Below are positions 1-9,378 of a stretch of DNA of 64,000 nucleotides, in pieces (within the stretch, counting starts at the first letter, position 1; each line of letters opens with the position of its first letter). The position numbers were made by a program, and so were the translations under genes. Origin of the DNA: Deltaproteobacteria bacterium (GTDB lineage Bacteria; Bdellovibrionota; UBA2394). The stretch covers positions 222,831 through 286,830 of the forward strand of contig JAFLCD010000002.1 of the NCBI GenBank assembly GCA_017302715.1, in the 5' to 3' direction. The notes under the pieces were generated by a model. The model made no database searches, had not been told where the DNA came from, and saw only the letters and a list, made by a program, of their open reading frames with translations.

Positions 1-155
1 CTACAGCTAGAGCCGAAAAAGTAGAGATCGTTGGAAACGAAAAACAAGGTGAAAAAGAGCGAAGACGAAAAATCATGGATTCTCTTAAGCAAAAGGTGGA
101 CGATCGATATCAGAAGAGTCATGAGCACTATTTCGAAGATCTTTTGCAGCGTTAA
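1..155 (+). CDS. C-terminal fragment of an unidentified protein (5' end outside window)
   Basis: A reading frame is open from the window edge to a TAA at 153-155. It encodes about 50 residues, very rich in Lys, Arg and Glu, probably helical, ending EDLLQR. It overlaps the ATG of the next gene (121) by 35 bases, which suggests it is the upstream member of the same operon. In related MoxR/DUF58 operons the upstream gene is often a large membrane protein, but the fragment is too short to identify the family. Confidence 0.6.
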   Translation, partial: TARAEKVEIVGNEKQGEKERRRKIMDSLKQKVDDRYQKSHEHYFEDLLQR

Positions 156-1461
156 AAACTTTTCGATTCTCATTGGAATTTTCTTCAGCATTTTTATTTT
201 TTCTTTGAATGCATCAGCGGCTCGACTCGAAAGTTTTGATAATTATTTTAAAGGTTCATCTTTAGGTCCTGTTCAAAAGAAAGAATCCGCTCATTTTGTG
301 GTGTCTTGGGTGAATCCCAAGGATGAACTCATCGCAGATAGTTTACTTCAACATTTAGAAGCCGCTCACCAAGAACTTAATCCAATTTTTAAGGATTCCA
401 GTGAGACGAGGGCTAAAGTACCCGTAGAGATTTTTCCAGATTTGAAAAGTTTTTCGGATGTTTCAAAGCTGAGTATGGCGAGATTCAAAGCCACGGGCAC
501 AATTGCGCTGACACTTGATCAACGGCTGATGATTTTATCTCCACGAAATTTAGTCACCGGTTACAATTGGGCCGTGACGGTGGTTCACGAGTACGTTCAC
601 TATCTCATTCGAGAAATCAGCATGGATCATATTCCTATTTGGTTGCACGAAGGTGTGGCGCAAATTTTTCAAGGCTATCCTTACCAAAAAGAAATGAAGT
701 TAAGTCCATCTCAGTGGGGACTTTTTAAAAAATCGAAAGAGAAAAACAAATTACTTGATCTTGATACTCTTAAAGAACCTTTTCCCACTCGTAAAACTCC
801 TGAAGAGGCAGAGCTTGCTTATATCGAAGCTCTGCTTTTTGCGGATTGGCTCAATAAAAAGTGCGGAGTTTTAAAAGTGATTCACTCGGCGGGTCGACTT
901 AAATCTGTAGAAAAAGCTCTGAGTGAATGCACAGGTTGGTCAAATGAAGTTTTAAAGAAAAAATTCATGCAAGAAATTTTAGCGAACGTTACTATTCCCG
1001 CGGGTAAAGACGTAGAATTTTTTGCGAGAGATTTCTCGGGTGGAGATCCACTTGAAGTCGAAGGAAAAAAAGCCGATAAAAAATCTCGAGATTTTGCGCA
1101 GCTTTCTACGGAACTTTTTAAGCAGGGGAGATATCGATCTTCGGCCACAGAATTAGAAAAAGCTTTTAAAGAAAGTCCTGTTCATCCGCCTAGCTGGCAG
1201 CGGCAATTAGCGTCCGCTTACGAAAAAGTGGGAGAGAAGAAAAAAAGCGCAAGTATTTTAGATCAAGTAGTAAGAGATTATCCGGATGACGCGGCCGCAT
1301 GGTATTTGATTGCTCAGCAGCAGTATAAAAACGGCGAGCAAAAGCCAGCTTGGATTTCATTTGTAAAAGCTTTTTTTATTAATCCTTTTTTAGATGGCTT
1401 AGCAGAAGAAATGCGAACGCTTCGCGAAAAGAATCCTTCGTTTAATTATAGCTTTTTCTAA
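121..1461 (+). CDS. Secreted gluzincin-type metallopeptidase (peptidase MA-like) with TPR tail
   Basis: Predicted exported zinc peptidase of 446 residues. An in-frame TTG exists at 31, but ATG 121 is preferred because it begins directly with a signal peptide (hydrophobic core SILIGIFFSIFIF, cleavage near ASA). The zinc motif HEYVH lies at about residues 156-160, with a downstream WLHEG glutamate at about 177, the layout of the gluzincin/peptidase-MA fold. The C-terminal third, from about residue 325, resembles TPR helices. It is followed after 22 bases by a MoxR ATPase, so it heads or belongs to the envelope operon running to 7757. Function is likely envelope protein turnover or maturation; the substrate is unknown. 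The HExxH motif is directly visible, while the family name is by motif resemblance. Confidence 0.75.
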   Translation: MSTISKIFCSVKNFSILIGIFFSIFIFSLNASAARLESFDNYFKGSSLGPVQKKESAHFVVSWVNPKDELIADSLLQHLEAAHQELNPIFKDSSETRAKVPVEIFPDLKSFSDVSKLSMARFKATGTIALTLDQRLMILSPRNLVTGYNWAVTVVHEYVHYLIREISMDHIPIWLHEGVAQIFQGYPYQKEMKLSPSQWGLFKKSKEKNKLLDLDTLKEPFPTRKTPEEAELAYIEALLFADWLNKKCGVLKVIHSAGRLKSVEKALSECTGWSNEVLKKKFMQEILANVTIPAGKDVEFFARDFSGGDPLEVEGKKADKKSRDFAQLSTELFKQGRYRSSATELEKAFKESPVHPPSWQRQLASAYEKVGEKKKSASILDQVVRDYPDDAAAWYLIAQQQYKNGEQKPAWISFVKAFFINPFLDGLAEEMRTLREKNPSFNYSFF

Positions 1462-1483
1462 TCGCTTTCGAAAAAATAGACCT

Positions 1484-2464
1484 ATGAGCGAATTATCTTC
1501 TGACCTGCGAATGCAGGAAAAAATGGTTCAATCCTTTCAACAAATTCGAAAAGAGCTCCACCAAAATATTGTCGGCATGGAGACTGCGATGGATGCGATG
1601 TTTTGGACTTTGCTCTGTCAGGGGCACGCTCTTTTTGTGGGAGTTCCAGGTCTTGCCAAAACTTTGTTGATCTCATCTTTGTCTGAGCTCCTCAGTTTAA
1701 AATTTAATCGCATTCAATTCACTCCGGATATGATGCCAAGTGATTTGTTAGGTTCCGAAATTTTAGAAGAAGAAAAAACAACGGGCCGAAAAGTTTTTGA
1801 ATTTCGCCGCGGCCCTATTTTTTGTCAGATGCTTTTGGCGGATGAAATCAACCGAACGTCTCCAAAAACTCAGGCGGCTTTATTGCAGGCGATGCAGGAG
1901 TCTGAAGTAACCTATGCCGGCAAAAATTACGAATTGATGCCGCCTTTCGTGGTGTTCGCAACTCAAAACCCCATTGAGTCTGAGGGAACTTATCCTCTTC
2001 CGGAAGCTCAGCTCGATCGATTTTTACTTTCGATTCCTGTGGATTATCCATCCGAAGCGGACGAACTTGAAATTGTTAAACGAACCACAAGTCAAAATCG
2101 CATTATCCTCGAACCTGTTTTATCTTCGGCTGATCTTTTAAAATATCAGAGTCTCGTAAAGAAAGTTCCGATGGACGATAAGTTAGTGAATCAAACTGTT
2201 CAGCTTGTGCGCCGCTCGCGTCCCGGAGAACAAATGTCAAAAGAACTTTCAGAAGTGATTCGCTTTGGCGCAGGCCCTCGAGCATCGCAAGCGATTGCCA
2301 TGACAGCGAAGGCGAGAGCTCTGCTCGCAGGAAGATTCGCGGTGCGTGAAGAAGATATTTTTGCAGTTGCGCCCTTTGTGCTGAAGCACCGATTGGTTTT
2401 GCGTAGACTTCGCGATCAATCGGCAGAGTCCGTGGTTTCTCAATTGATCCAGGCCTCTATTTAA
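1484..2464 (+). CDS. MoxR family AAA+ ATPase
   Basis: Cytoplasmic AAA+ ATPase of 326 residues, a usual MoxR length. The Walker A motif GVPGLAKT is at about residues 53-60, Walker B LLADEINR at about 117-124, and a sensor-1 region contains FATQNP. MoxR proteins act as chaperone-like ATPases that, together with VWA-domain partners, assemble or activate envelope or metal-containing complexes. The next gene encodes a DUF58 protein 9 bases away, and VWA/BatA-like membrane proteins follow, the classic MoxR neighbourhood. The physiological client is not evident from this locus. Confidence 0.93.
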   Translation: MSELSSDLRMQEKMVQSFQQIRKELHQNIVGMETAMDAMFWTLLCQGHALFVGVPGLAKTLLISSLSELLSLKFNRIQFTPDMMPSDLLGSEILEEEKTTGRKVFEFRRGPIFCQMLLADEINRTSPKTQAALLQAMQESEVTYAGKNYELMPPFVVFATQNPIESEGTYPLPEAQLDRFLLSIPVDYPSEADELEIVKRTTSQNRIILEPVLSSADLLKYQSLVKKVPMDDKLVNQTVQLVRRSRPGEQMSKELSEVIRFGAGPRASQAIAMTAKARALLAGRFAVREEDIFAVAPFVLKHRLVLRRLRDQSAESVVSQLIQASI

Positions 2465-2473
2465 AGGTGAACT

Positions 2474-3271
2474 TTGCTTCCTATTTCTGAAGCTCAACTG
2501 ATTGAATTCGCAAAGACTGTCGAGGTCGCGTCGACCTATGTTTTGGAGGGATTGCATCATTCAGCAAGAGGTGGGCAGGGAAGAGAATTTCACTCAAGTT
2601 TGCCGTATTCAGTTGGCGAAGATATTAAATTTTTAGATTGGAAAAGATACGCGGCCACTGAAAAATATTTCGTAAACCGATTTCAAAAAGAGGAGAAGGC
2701 TGGCTGGACGATATTGCTCGATTCATCTGAAAGCATGACTTACGGCAATAAAGCGCACTGGGCGCGGTTTTGGGCGGGCTCTTTATTTTTCTTGTCTAAA
2801 GTTTGGGGCGATTCTTGTTCTCTTTTTCCGGAGAAAAATTTTCATTTTGATGAAACAATTCAAAGTCTCAGCCATTTGGGTGGGGGAGTGAATAAACTTT
2901 CTGAAATTCATTTTGATGTGCCTTCGCAAGATCGTTTGATTATTCTTTCTGATTTTTTTTGGCCAAACTCTGAACTCAATCGAATTTTAAATTCGGCGAG
3001 CGAGAACTTTTCTTCTGTGTCCGCTCTTCAGATTTTAAATCCTGAAGAAGTAAGTTTTAAATTTTCGGGTGTCATTGAGTTTTCAGATTTAGAATCAAGC
3101 GAGAAATTAATTTTGGATTCTCGATCGGTGCGTTCTGCTTATTTAAAAAAATTAGCAGAGCTTCAAAATGCCTTAGATAAAAGAACATCCGAATCTTTTT
3201 TTCATATGACGTTAGCCGCTCAGGATGAAAAGTTAGAAAAACAACTGATGAAGTTTTTTGAGAGACTATGA
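2474..3271 (+). CDS. DUF58 domain protein
   Basis: 265 residues. The diagnostic DUF58 segment Y-S-x-G-E-D-I-K-x-L-D-W-K lies at about residues 45-57, followed by a degenerate VWA-like half (LLDSSESM). No ATG fits, and TTG 2474 with an AAAGG ribosome site a few bases upstream is the chosen start. DUF58 proteins are the standard partners of MoxR ATPases. The stop overlaps the start of the next gene by four bases (ATGA), so the two are probably translationally coupled. Confidence 0.9.
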   Translation: MLPISEAQLIEFAKTVEVASTYVLEGLHHSARGGQGREFHSSLPYSVGEDIKFLDWKRYAATEKYFVNRFQKEEKAGWTILLDSSESMTYGNKAHWARFWAGSLFFLSKVWGDSCSLFPEKNFHFDETIQSLSHLGGGVNKLSEIHFDVPSQDRLIILSDFFWPNSELNRILNSASENFSSVSALQILNPEEVSFKFSGVIEFSDLESSEKLILDSRSVRSAYLKKLAELQNALDKRTSESFFHMTLAAQDEKLEKQLMKFFERL

Positions 3272-5733
3272 GCTTTTTAAGTATTTTATTTTTATGGGCC
3301 AGTCTTTCTGCAGTTGTTCCTGTGGTTATCGCCCTTTGGAATCGCAAGCGACATCGCACCGAAAAGTTCGGTGGTTATTTTTTACTGAAACAAATTACGG
3401 AGACAACTCAAAGACGGATTCGTTTATTTGAAATTTTAAAACTTCTTAATCGTATTTGTCTTTTTATTTTGCTTGTTCTTATTTTTGCTGAGCCTTTTAA
3501 AAAAGTTAAAATTTTCTCTCAAGCTGAGGAAGGTTTTGCGCTTTTGCTCGACACCGGACGTGTGATGCAGGCGAGTGCAGAAAATGGAAGAAGCCTTGTT
3601 TCGTATCAGGAAGAAAAAGTTCGTGAGCTTTTGCAGAAATTTCCTAAACAAGCTCAAGGGAGTATTTTTTTCGTCAGTGATCGATGTGGTGCCATGAAAT
3701 TGGAGGGGCAAAAATTAACCGGCACGGCCAGTGATTGGCTCTCGGCTTTTCGCCCTGATTTAGTTTCGTATTCGAATGCTGAAACAAAATCTGAAGCGCT
3801 TATTCAATGCCTTGGTCGAATTGAAATGCTCTTTGGACAGAAAAAAATCTATATGGCTTTTATCTCGCCACTTCCCGACACATTGGATGAGGTGCAACTG
3901 AAAAAATCTTCGTTTCAGATCGAAAGTCTTCCTACTCCTTTGCAAGTGAATGTGCAGAACGTAAAAGTTTTGGAAGAGCAGAAAGGCTCTCGTGTTCGTT
4001 TGCATATCGATCCACCAGCCTCTCGCCAGGCAACTCTGATTCAAGAGGCGGGTAGTGAAAAGGTTCGTCTTGAAAACTTAGGGTCTGTGCAAGAGATTGT
4101 GGATTTGCCGGCTTCTGGAAAAACTTGGCTTTGGCTTCAGTCTAATAACGATAGAGATCCATGGGTTTCTTCTCGTCTGGTTTCGATCGAGCAACAGCAA
4201 AGTTATCAGATTACGCTTTGGTCGATGAAAGAATCGCCAGGCTTTCAAAGTTTGCTCGCCGCTTTAAGAAATTACCCCGATTTAAAAGTGATCAGACAAA
4301 TTGGAGGAAAGCCAAGCGGGAATCCCATTATCATTTATGGAGATAATCCTTTTCCTATCGAAGATTTAGAGCAAGCCTGGTTTTTTATTAACCCAGAAGC
4401 AGCTACGCCCTTTCCTACTCGTGACAAAAAACAATGGTCTTCGGGATCTCAGACGGCGGATGTTCAACGAAGTTTTCAAATCTCTACTCAGGATGGAAAA
4501 ATTTTTATTCGTAAGTATCAAATTTTAGATCTCGACCGGTTTGAAACTTTAGAAACTTTTGAAGATGGAGCGCCCTCGCTTTTAAGAGATCGACAAGGTT
4601 CATCTCGAAGATGGATCTCTCCATTTGATTTAGAAGATCTCACGACAGATGTCGCACTTGAGCCCACATTTATCCCTTATCTTTATAGACGGCTTGAAAA
4701 ATGGTTGGCTCCGCAAGCTTCTACAAACTCAAGTCATCTGCATCCGCTTTGGTTGATGCCCGGACGCACTCAACCAACTTCTGAAGTTTTAGTTCGTCAA
4801 GCTTGGCCCGGGATTTATATGGACGATGTGGAGACTAAAGTGATTGAAGCTTCTGCCTTGCCACAAAAATTTTTAAAAGTTTCTTCGGCTCAAATTCAAG
4901 AAACCACTCAAGAAGAGAAAGTTTCGAGGCGAGCTACTCTTATTCGCTGGTTAGTGGTCAGTTTATTTTTAGAACTTTTATTTTGCCTGATGAGCGCAAG
5001 AACTCTTGTATTTTTTTCTTTGATATTTGCGGCTTCGTTTTTCTTTCCCACGCAGAGTTCGGTTTTTGCCGCTCCGACTATGCGCCCTATCAAGCTTGCC
5101 GTTTTTCAAGGGATGGATGCCGATCGAAAATTAGCTCTTACTCAATTTGAATTCGACGCTGAGCGAATGTCTAACTTAGATTTCGAAAAACCTATCGATG
5201 TAAAAATGGATCAGCTTTGGGAAAATTCAGTCATTGTTTTTTCTTCAACTCGCGAATTTGGGCCACTGAGAAAAGAAGATCGAGAAAAAATCAGAGATTA
5301 TTGTGAGCGGGGTGGTTTGCTTTTCTTCGATGATCCTCTGGCGACGACCGATTCTGCTTTTTACAAAAGTGTTAAAAAAGAAATGTCAGAAATTTTTCCG
5401 TCTAGACCTTTTAAACCAGTATCCAAAGAAGATGTTCTCTTTAGAACTTTTTATTTGCTCTCTGAAGTCTCGGGCCGCAAATTAGCCTCTCCTTATTTGG
5501 AGGGAGTTGAGCTCGACAAGCGTTGGGTCGCGATTTTTTCATTTAATGATATTTTGGGAGCTAATTTGAAAACAGCAAAAGGGGATTTTGCATATTCTGT
5601 AAGCCCTTATGGAATTTCTCAGCGTGTTTTGGCCAAGCGCTTACTTCTTAATATCCTCATGTACTCAGTGGCACTCGATTATAAAGATGATGCGATTCAT
5701 TTGCCTCATATTTTAAAAAGGCGGTCGCGATGA
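3268..5733 (+). CDS. BatA-type membrane protein with C-terminal DUF4159 domain
   Basis: 821 residues. The N-terminus has two membrane helices enclosing a basic loop (residues 1 to about 75), the BatA N-terminal membrane domain. A long periplasmic or extracytoplasmic portion follows. Two further hydrophobic segments lie at about 550-600, and the last 215 residues match DUF4159, a class-I glutamine-amidotransferase-like fold of unknown activity (block RDYCERGGLLFFDDP). The ATG overlaps the DUF58 stop, and the stop overlaps the next ATG. It probably anchors the MoxR/DUF58 machinery in the membrane. Domain names rest on sequence recognition; activity is unknown. Confidence 0.85.
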   Translation: MSFLSILFLWASLSAVVPVVIALWNRKRHRTEKFGGYFLLKQITETTQRRIRLFEILKLLNRICLFILLVLIFAEPFKKVKIFSQAEEGFALLLDTGRVMQASAENGRSLVSYQEEKVRELLQKFPKQAQGSIFFVSDRCGAMKLEGQKLTGTASDWLSAFRPDLVSYSNAETKSEALIQCLGRIEMLFGQKKIYMAFISPLPDTLDEVQLKKSSFQIESLPTPLQVNVQNVKVLEEQKGSRVRLHIDPPASRQATLIQEAGSEKVRLENLGSVQEIVDLPASGKTWLWLQSNNDRDPWVSSRLVSIEQQQSYQITLWSMKESPGFQSLLAALRNYPDLKVIRQIGGKPSGNPIIIYGDNPFPIEDLEQAWFFINPEAATPFPTRDKKQWSSGSQTADVQRSFQISTQDGKIFIRKYQILDLDRFETLETFEDGAPSLLRDRQGSSRRWISPFDLEDLTTDVALEPTFIPYLYRRLEKWLAPQASTNSSHLHPLWLMPGRTQPTSEVLVRQAWPGIYMDDVETKVIEASALPQKFLKVSSAQIQETTQEEKVSRRATLIRWLVVSLFLELLFCLMSARTLVFFSLIFAASFFFPTQSSVFAAPTMRPIKLAVFQGMDADRKLALTQFEFDAERMSNLDFEKPIDVKMDQLWENSVIVFSSTREFGPLRKEDREKIRDYCERGGLLFFDDPLATTDSAFYKSVKKEMSEIFPSRPFKPVSKEDVLFRTFYLLSEVSGRKLASPYLEGVELDKRWVAIFSFNDILGANLKTAKGDFAYSVSPYGISQRVLAKRLLLNILMYSVALDYKDDAIHLPHILKRRSR

Positions 5734-7757
5734 GTTTGGGAGAAGGATTTTTTCAAAACTCATGGGCGATTTGGGTTGTCATCGCTGGAGTACTTCTAGT
5801 TTTTGGAGAGATTTTTCTTCGAAGAAAAATTCATTGGGTTTTTGTAATTCGGATTCTATGGATTTTGATGCTCGGTTGGACCATTGCCGAATGGACAAAA
5901 GTTTTATCCAAGCAACTCAGTCAACCCGAGGCTCTTCATATTCTGATTGATAGATCGAGTTCCGTCTTTGATTTGCCTGAGCGAAAAAAGAATCTCGATC
6001 TTTTTTTGGAAGAGCTCAAAGAATGGACTTCATCGCGAAAGCAGCCGACAAGAATTTTTTCTTTTGGCGCCAATGTTCAAGCTGAAACTTTTGATCTCAA
6101 AGGAAATGGATCTTTAAAAACATTACTGGAGCCGGTGAATCAAGTTTTGAAAGACCAAGATGGCTCTGTGATTTTGATTTCGGATGGACTGTGGTCGGAT
6201 TACGCTCGCTTACCGCTTCCTACTTACGCCGTTCAGATAGCTGATCAAGAAGAAAAGGATGTCTGGATCGATTCGGTCCAGCCTGTGTTTACGGCATTTC
6301 TAAAAAATAGATTAAAAATCCCGGTGACGATTGCGCAAAAAGGATTTTCAGGAAAAACGGTGAAGCTCAGCCTTTGGCTTTCAGGCCAAAAAATTCAAGA
6401 AGTTGAAAAAACTTTAACGAATCCTCAAGTTACTTTTGATTTCAATTATTTTCCTGAAAAGATGGGTGAAAATATTTTTATTTTAAAAGTTTCGTCACTC
6501 GCAGGTGAACTCAGTGAGCTTAATAACGAAACTTCCTTTCGTGTGCGAACGGTCCGCGACAAAATGAGAATTTTGCATATTAGCGGACGACCCAGCACCG
6601 ATATGAAAGCTTGGCGATTATTTTTGACGAAGCAGCCCGATGTGGATCTCGTCAGTTTTTATATTTTGCGTTCGATCAATGATATTCCCGAAGCTAAAAA
6701 CGATGAACTCAGTTTGATTCCATTTCCGTACGAAGAACTTTTTTCAACCGAACTTGAAAAATTCGACGTCGTTATTCTGCAGAACTTCGATTTCAATTTG
6801 TATTTTCAACCTTTTTATTTAGCGAATCTCGCGCAATTTGTTCGCCAAGGAGGTTCATTGTTGATGATCGGTGGAGATCAAGGCTTTCACCGCTATCGAT
6901 CATCTCCACTTGAGCCCCTTCTGCCTTTTGAATTTAATGGGATTGGAAAATTCGAGCAGGATCCGCTTTCGGCTCGTGTGGTGAATCAGCATCCTGTAAT
7001 TGACGGACTCGATTTTGCTTTTCAAATTCCTCAGTGGCGTGGCTATCATCGCTTGCATCCAAGAGCGGATAGCACTGATCTGGTGCGTTATTCCAACGGA
7101 ATTCCTTTTGTCAGTCTTCGTCAAATCGACAAAGGAAGAATTGTTACCATCAACTCGGATGAATCTTGGAAGCTACAATTTCAACCGATGAACTCGGCAC
7201 CTGTTTTTAATAAACTCGCTAGAAAAATTGTTCAGTATCTTACGTTCGATCCCGAGATGGATCCCGAAAGACTTATTTCAAGTAAATGGCAGGTGGGAAA
7301 ATCTACTCATCTTCATTTGGCGAGCGATCAAGCTGTCGATTGGAAAATCTCCCCACTTTTGAAAGCGGGTTCAAAGATGGGCGTTAGTTTTAAAAATGAA
7401 AGAGAGATAGATTTTGAAGTAACGGAACCTGGCGTTTACGAAGTTAAAGTTTCAAATCTTCCCGATGCTTTTGTTTTTGAAACTGAAGAGAAACCATGGC
7501 GAGAAGAATGGAAAAATTTAATTCATGACAATTTAAAAATGAAAAAAATCGCCGAAAATTCATCCGGAAAATTTTTTGAATTTGACGATCGCAAGAAAAT
7601 TTTCAATCAACCTTTGTCTGGAACTCAAATTGTTTCAGCATCTACAGAATCTTGGACAGCTGCATCGACAGCAAGTTCGTGGGCTATTCTCCTGCTTACA
7701 TTATTCTTTATGTGTCTAGATTTTTTTATTCGAAAAAAATTGCAGTGGGATGGCTAA
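5730..7757 (+). CDS. Membrane protein with VWA-like and glutamine-amidotransferase-like domains
   Basis: 675 residues. Two N-terminal membrane helices come first, then a VWA-like domain with a MIDAS-type LIDRSSS motif at about residues 71-77. An Ig-like stretch follows, then a GATase-1-like domain starting near residue 278 (MRILHISGRPS) with the flavodoxin-like block GGSLLMIGGD. A C-terminal helix (AILLLTLFFMCLDFF) ends in a short basic tail. No catalytic Cys is obvious in the GATase-like domain, as is usual for this family. It is the last gene of the MoxR operon, translationally coupled by ATGA to the preceding gene. Confidence 0.82.
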   Translation: MSLGEGFFQNSWAIWVVIAGVLLVFGEIFLRRKIHWVFVIRILWILMLGWTIAEWTKVLSKQLSQPEALHILIDRSSSVFDLPERKKNLDLFLEELKEWTSSRKQPTRIFSFGANVQAETFDLKGNGSLKTLLEPVNQVLKDQDGSVILISDGLWSDYARLPLPTYAVQIADQEEKDVWIDSVQPVFTAFLKNRLKIPVTIAQKGFSGKTVKLSLWLSGQKIQEVEKTLTNPQVTFDFNYFPEKMGENIFILKVSSLAGELSELNNETSFRVRTVRDKMRILHISGRPSTDMKAWRLFLTKQPDVDLVSFYILRSINDIPEAKNDELSLIPFPYEELFSTELEKFDVVILQNFDFNLYFQPFYLANLAQFVRQGGSLLMIGGDQGFHRYRSSPLEPLLPFEFNGIGKFEQDPLSARVVNQHPVIDGLDFAFQIPQWRGYHRLHPRADSTDLVRYSNGIPFVSLRQIDKGRIVTINSDESWKLQFQPMNSAPVFNKLARKIVQYLTFDPEMDPERLISSKWQVGKSTHLHLASDQAVDWKISPLLKAGSKMGVSFKNEREIDFEVTEPGVYEVKVSNLPDAFVFETEEKPWREEWKNLIHDNLKMKKIAENSSGKFFEFDDRKKIFNQPLSGTQIVSASTESWTAASTASSWAILLLTLFFMCLDFFIRKKLQWDG

Positions 7758-7828
7758 AAGTTTGACTCTCGAAAGCGCCTTTGATAGCTCTGAGAACGCA
7801 GGGTTTAAAGGAAATTAAGGGGGTCTGA

Positions 7829-8191
7829 ATGAGTGAGGCGTCAGAGGCTTTAGGGCCATGGAAGAGGAAACATCAACGACGCAAGGTTGATGCTTTAATT
7901 AAAATCAAAAGTCATGATGGAAAGACTTATGGTTGCCGCAATCGAGATATTTCGACAGGCGGAATTTTTGTAGTCGCCAATACCAAACAAGTGCCTTTAG
8001 CTGTCGGCACCAATGTCATTATGAATATTAAATTTTCTTCATCACCAACGATCTTTGCAGCAGAAGGTCGAGTGGCACGAATGACTCGTGAAACTTCCGT
8101 CGAGGCTAAAATGTTTAAGCCTGGATACGGAATTGAATTCACACGAGTGGATGGAGCGGGAAAGAAGCTTTTTGCTCTTTTACTGAAGTGA
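7829..8191 (+). CDS. PilZ domain protein (c-di-GMP effector)
   Basis: 120 residues, a single PilZ domain. The N-terminal RxxxR motif (RKHQR) and the downstream DISTGG, matching D/N-x-S-x-x-G, are both present, so cyclic-di-GMP binding looks intact. A strong GGGGG-type ribosome site lies just before ATG 7829. A 71-base gap separates it from the MoxR operon. Its stop overlaps the GTG of the downstream hutI-like gene. The partner it regulates cannot be told from context. Confidence 0.9.
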   Translation: MSEASEALGPWKRKHQRRKVDALIKIKSHDGKTYGCRNRDISTGGIFVVANTKQVPLAVGTNVIMNIKFSSSPTIFAAEGRVARMTRETSVEAKMFKPGYGIEFTRVDGAGKKLFALLLK

Positions 8192-9378
8192 TCGAATTTT
8201 GGGCGGATGAAATTTCAACGCCCCAAATCAGGGGCGGCCTGTTACGATTAAGACCAGGCCGCCTATTGATCTCTCCAGGTGGAAGAATAAAAAAAATCGA
8301 AAAAATTTCGGCTTCTCAGCTGCGATTTTATTCTAAGAAAATCAAAAGAGAAAAAACAATTATCCCCGGCCTTATCGATGCGCATACGCATTTAGTGTTT
8401 GCGGGAAATCGAGCGGATGAGTGGACTCAGAGACTTCGTGGCGTTTCATATCAAGAAATCGCAAAAAAAGGCGGAGGTATTTTAAAAACTCTCAAAGCCA
8501 CGCGTGCGGCGAGCCTTAGCGATTTGGACAAGTCAGCAAAAAAAAGACTTCGAGAATGTTTAAGTTGGGGTGTTACCACTGTTGAAATTAAATCTGGCTA
8601 CGGATTAAATCTTGAAAGCGAACTTAAAGTTTTAGAAGTTATTCAGACTCTTAAAAAACAAAATCTATCGCGTATCGTTTCAACATTTATGGGAGCTCAC
8701 GCCGTTCCTAAAGAATTTTCAACTGAATCTCTTTACGTCGATTATTTAATTCAAAAAGTTTTGCCCAAAGTAAAAGGCCTGGCTGATTTTCAGGATGTTT
8801 TTTGTGAGAAAGGATATTTTTCTGAAAAAGAAAGTATTCGCCTTTTAGTTGCAGGAAAAAAAATGGGCCTTTGGCCAAAAGTTCATGCTCATGAATTTGC
8901 TCGAAGTGGTGGCGTTCGAGTAGCGGCAGTGACTAAGGCGGCATCGGCAGATCATTTGATGGAAGTAAATGATGCCGATATTCGTCAGCTCAAATCGGCT
9001 AAAGTAATTCCCGTTGTTTTGCCGGGCACTTCTTTTTTCTTAGGGGCAAAAAAATTTGCACCGCTTAGAAAATTTTGGGATGCGGGATTAAAGCCTGCGA
9101 TTGCCTCTGATTTTAATCCGGGCACGAATCCAACATTAAATCTTCCACTCTGTGGAACATTTGCGGCCATTCATCAGGGTATGCAGCCCGATGAAATTTT
9201 AACGGCTCAAACTTTAAATGCTGCTTTAGCACTTCGATGTTTTGATAGAGGTTCTCTCGAAGTAGGTAAGCAGGCCGATTTTATTGGTTTAAATTCTGAA
9301 AGTTTCGAAGAAATTTATTACAGTTATGGAATGAGCCAGGTAGTCTCGGCTTATATTGGTGGAAAAAAAGTTCTCTGA
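8188..9378 (+). CDS. hutI: Imidazolonepropionase
   Basis: 396 residues, typical HutI length. It hydrolyses 4-imidazolone-5-propanoate to N-formimino-L-glutamate in histidine breakdown. Metal-binding HTH lies in the GLIDAHTHLVFAGNRADEW block at about residues 61-79. Later landmarks are MGAHAVP, KVHAHEF and the SDFNPGTNP metal-aspartate block. The GTG start at 8188 overlaps the PilZ stop by four bases. No other hut genes (hutH, hutU, hutG) are in the window, so the pathway would have to be completed elsewhere. Confidence 0.93.
   Translation: MIEFWADEISTPQIRGGLLRLRPGRLLISPGGRIKKIEKISASQLRFYSKKIKREKTIIPGLIDAHTHLVFAGNRADEWTQRLRGVSYQEIAKKGGGILKTLKATRAASLSDLDKSAKKRLRECLSWGVTTVEIKSGYGLNLESELKVLEVIQTLKKQNLSRIVSTFMGAHAVPKEFSTESLYVDYLIQKVLPKVKGLADFQDVFCEKGYFSEKESIRLLVAGKKMGLWPKVHAHEFARSGGVRVAAVTKAASADHLMEVNDADIRQLKSAKVIPVVLPGTSFFLGAKKFAPLRKFWDAGLKPAIASDFNPGTNPTLNLPLCGTFAAIHQGMQPDEILTAQTLNAALALRCFDRGSLEVGKQADFIGLNSESFEEIYYSYGMSQVVSAYIGGKKVL

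Noticed and set aside
4161..4346. 61-codon frame inside the BatA/DUF4159 gene
   Set aside because: An out-of-frame shadow with no family resemblance or ribosome site.
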